Origin: Urmitella timonensis
Lineage (GTDB): Bacteria; Actinomycetota; Actinomycetes; Actinomycetales; Actinomycetaceae
DNA: 64,000 bases
Assembly (NCBI GenBank): GCA_900120415.1
Contig: FQLW01000006.1
Location: forward strand, 310,001-374,000
Direction of reading: 5' to 3'
The notes under the pieces were generated by a model. It did no database searches and was not told the DNA's origin. It saw only the letters and a program-made list of their open reading frames with translations. Shown one piece after another: positions 63,572 to 64,000 of the stretch (position 1 is the first letter of the stretch; every line of letters starts with the position of its first letter). Position numbers and translations under genes: made by a program.

Positions 63572-64000
63572 CTATTTTTGAGGACGCAGCTGGGCTGGTT
63601 TTTTCAGGATACGACTTATAGCTTCGGCGATGGGTAAGTCGGGTTCTAACCAGTCTAGCTGCGTTACTTTTTCTGCCGGACTCCACTGCAAGCTGAGATG
63701 CGAATCCCCTACTTGCAGTATCGGTAGCTGACGAGGACGATAAAGGATTACCCGCATTTGCGCGCCTTTTAGTAGCGGCCAGTTCCCCGCCGGGAGCGGA
63801 CCGGGCAAGATTTGTTTCAGCTGCGAAGGTGGAATCTCCCAATCGAGCTCTTCTTTTATTTCCCTAACTAACGCCGCTACCGGTTCTTCGCCCTCACGCA
63901 CTTTCCCGCCTGGTAGTTCCCATTTGCCGCGTAGTTTTTCCGGGTAGGAGCGCTGCGCGCATAGTAGTTTGCTATCGCAAATGACCGCTAACGCTACCAC
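63572..64000 (-). CDS. NUDIX hydrolase, MutT-like, 5' end at or beyond the window edge
   Basis: About 142 residues visible. The Nudix box G-x5-E-x7-REIKEEL is complete (residues about 31-53), in the context WELPGGKVREGEEPVAALV, which is like MutT 8-oxo-dGTP pyrophosphatases. A GTG at 64000 could be the start, but one or a few upstream codons may lie outside the window. It converges on glpC with a gap of 40 bp. Confidence 0.85.
   Translation of the reverse strand: MVALAVICDSKLLCAQRSYPEKLRGKWELPGGKVREGEEPVAALVREIKEELDWEIPPSQLKQILPGPLPAGNWPLLKGAQMRVILYRPRQLPILQVGDSHLSLQWSPAEKVTQLDWLEPDLPIAEAISRILKKPAQLRPQK

Overview
The window reads as chromosome of a moderately GC-rich actinobacterium, most likely in the Actinomycetaceae (Actinomyces, Varibaculum, Mobiluncus and relatives). 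The grounds are a complete GlgE pathway (GlgE, TreS, maltokinase, GlgB), a bifunctional-type dCTP deaminase, a DUF4235 protein, a DivIVA-like coiled-coil protein, sortase-anchored surface proteins and several genes that look leaderless. The genus is an inference from gene content only.

The left edge (1 to about 2250) is foreign, AT-rich, Firmicutes-like DNA. It holds a tet(O) tetracycline-resistance gene that runs off the window, its full attenuation leader, and a TnpV gene. It abuts a 5'-truncated actinobacterial membrane gene, so one end of an acquired element is visible. Next come glgX (glycogen debranching) and a large AT-rich gene for a surface GH110 alpha-galactosidase. Behind the latter lies a short remnant of a second glgX 3' end, which suggests that the GH110 gene entered by replacing or interrupting a glgX copy.

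Positions 10.9-28.9 kb hold trpS, a YdcF/SanA-like gene, the glgE-treS-mak operon, a 1701-residue LPITG surface protein with six SpaA-like domains, gdhA, a 1.3-kb repeat-filled gap, and glgB. Positions 29-42 kb hold mntH, a YbaK deacylase, a CadD-like transporter, the UPF0237/UPF0210 pair, a DivIVA-like gene, a membrane protein/lipoprotein/thioredoxin operon, galK and an acyltransferase. Positions 42.4-64 kb hold tRNA-Ser(UGA), an AGE-family isomerase, a divergent NadC homologue, serS, a lipid-kinase-like gene, pheA, a glycosyltransferase, a beta-propeller protein, the TPP-riboswitch-controlled thiBPQ operon, an MFS exporter, dcd, glpABC and a partial NUDIX gene.

Functionally the window is rich in alpha-glucan metabolism: GlgX trims glycogen; TreS and maltokinase make maltose-1-phosphate, which GlgE polymerises; GlgB branches the product. 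GH110 plus GalK fit release and use of host alpha-galactose. GlpABC would feed glycerol-3-phosphate into anaerobic respiration. The least expected features are two families of intergenic repeats (10.5-10.9, 25.4-26.5 and 31.0-31.1 kb). One is a nested two-stem palindrome whose arms differ between copies yet stay complementary. The other pairs opposing G-tract blocks with a fixed 19-bp period. No CRISPR array, rRNA, prophage or complete insertion sequence was seen.
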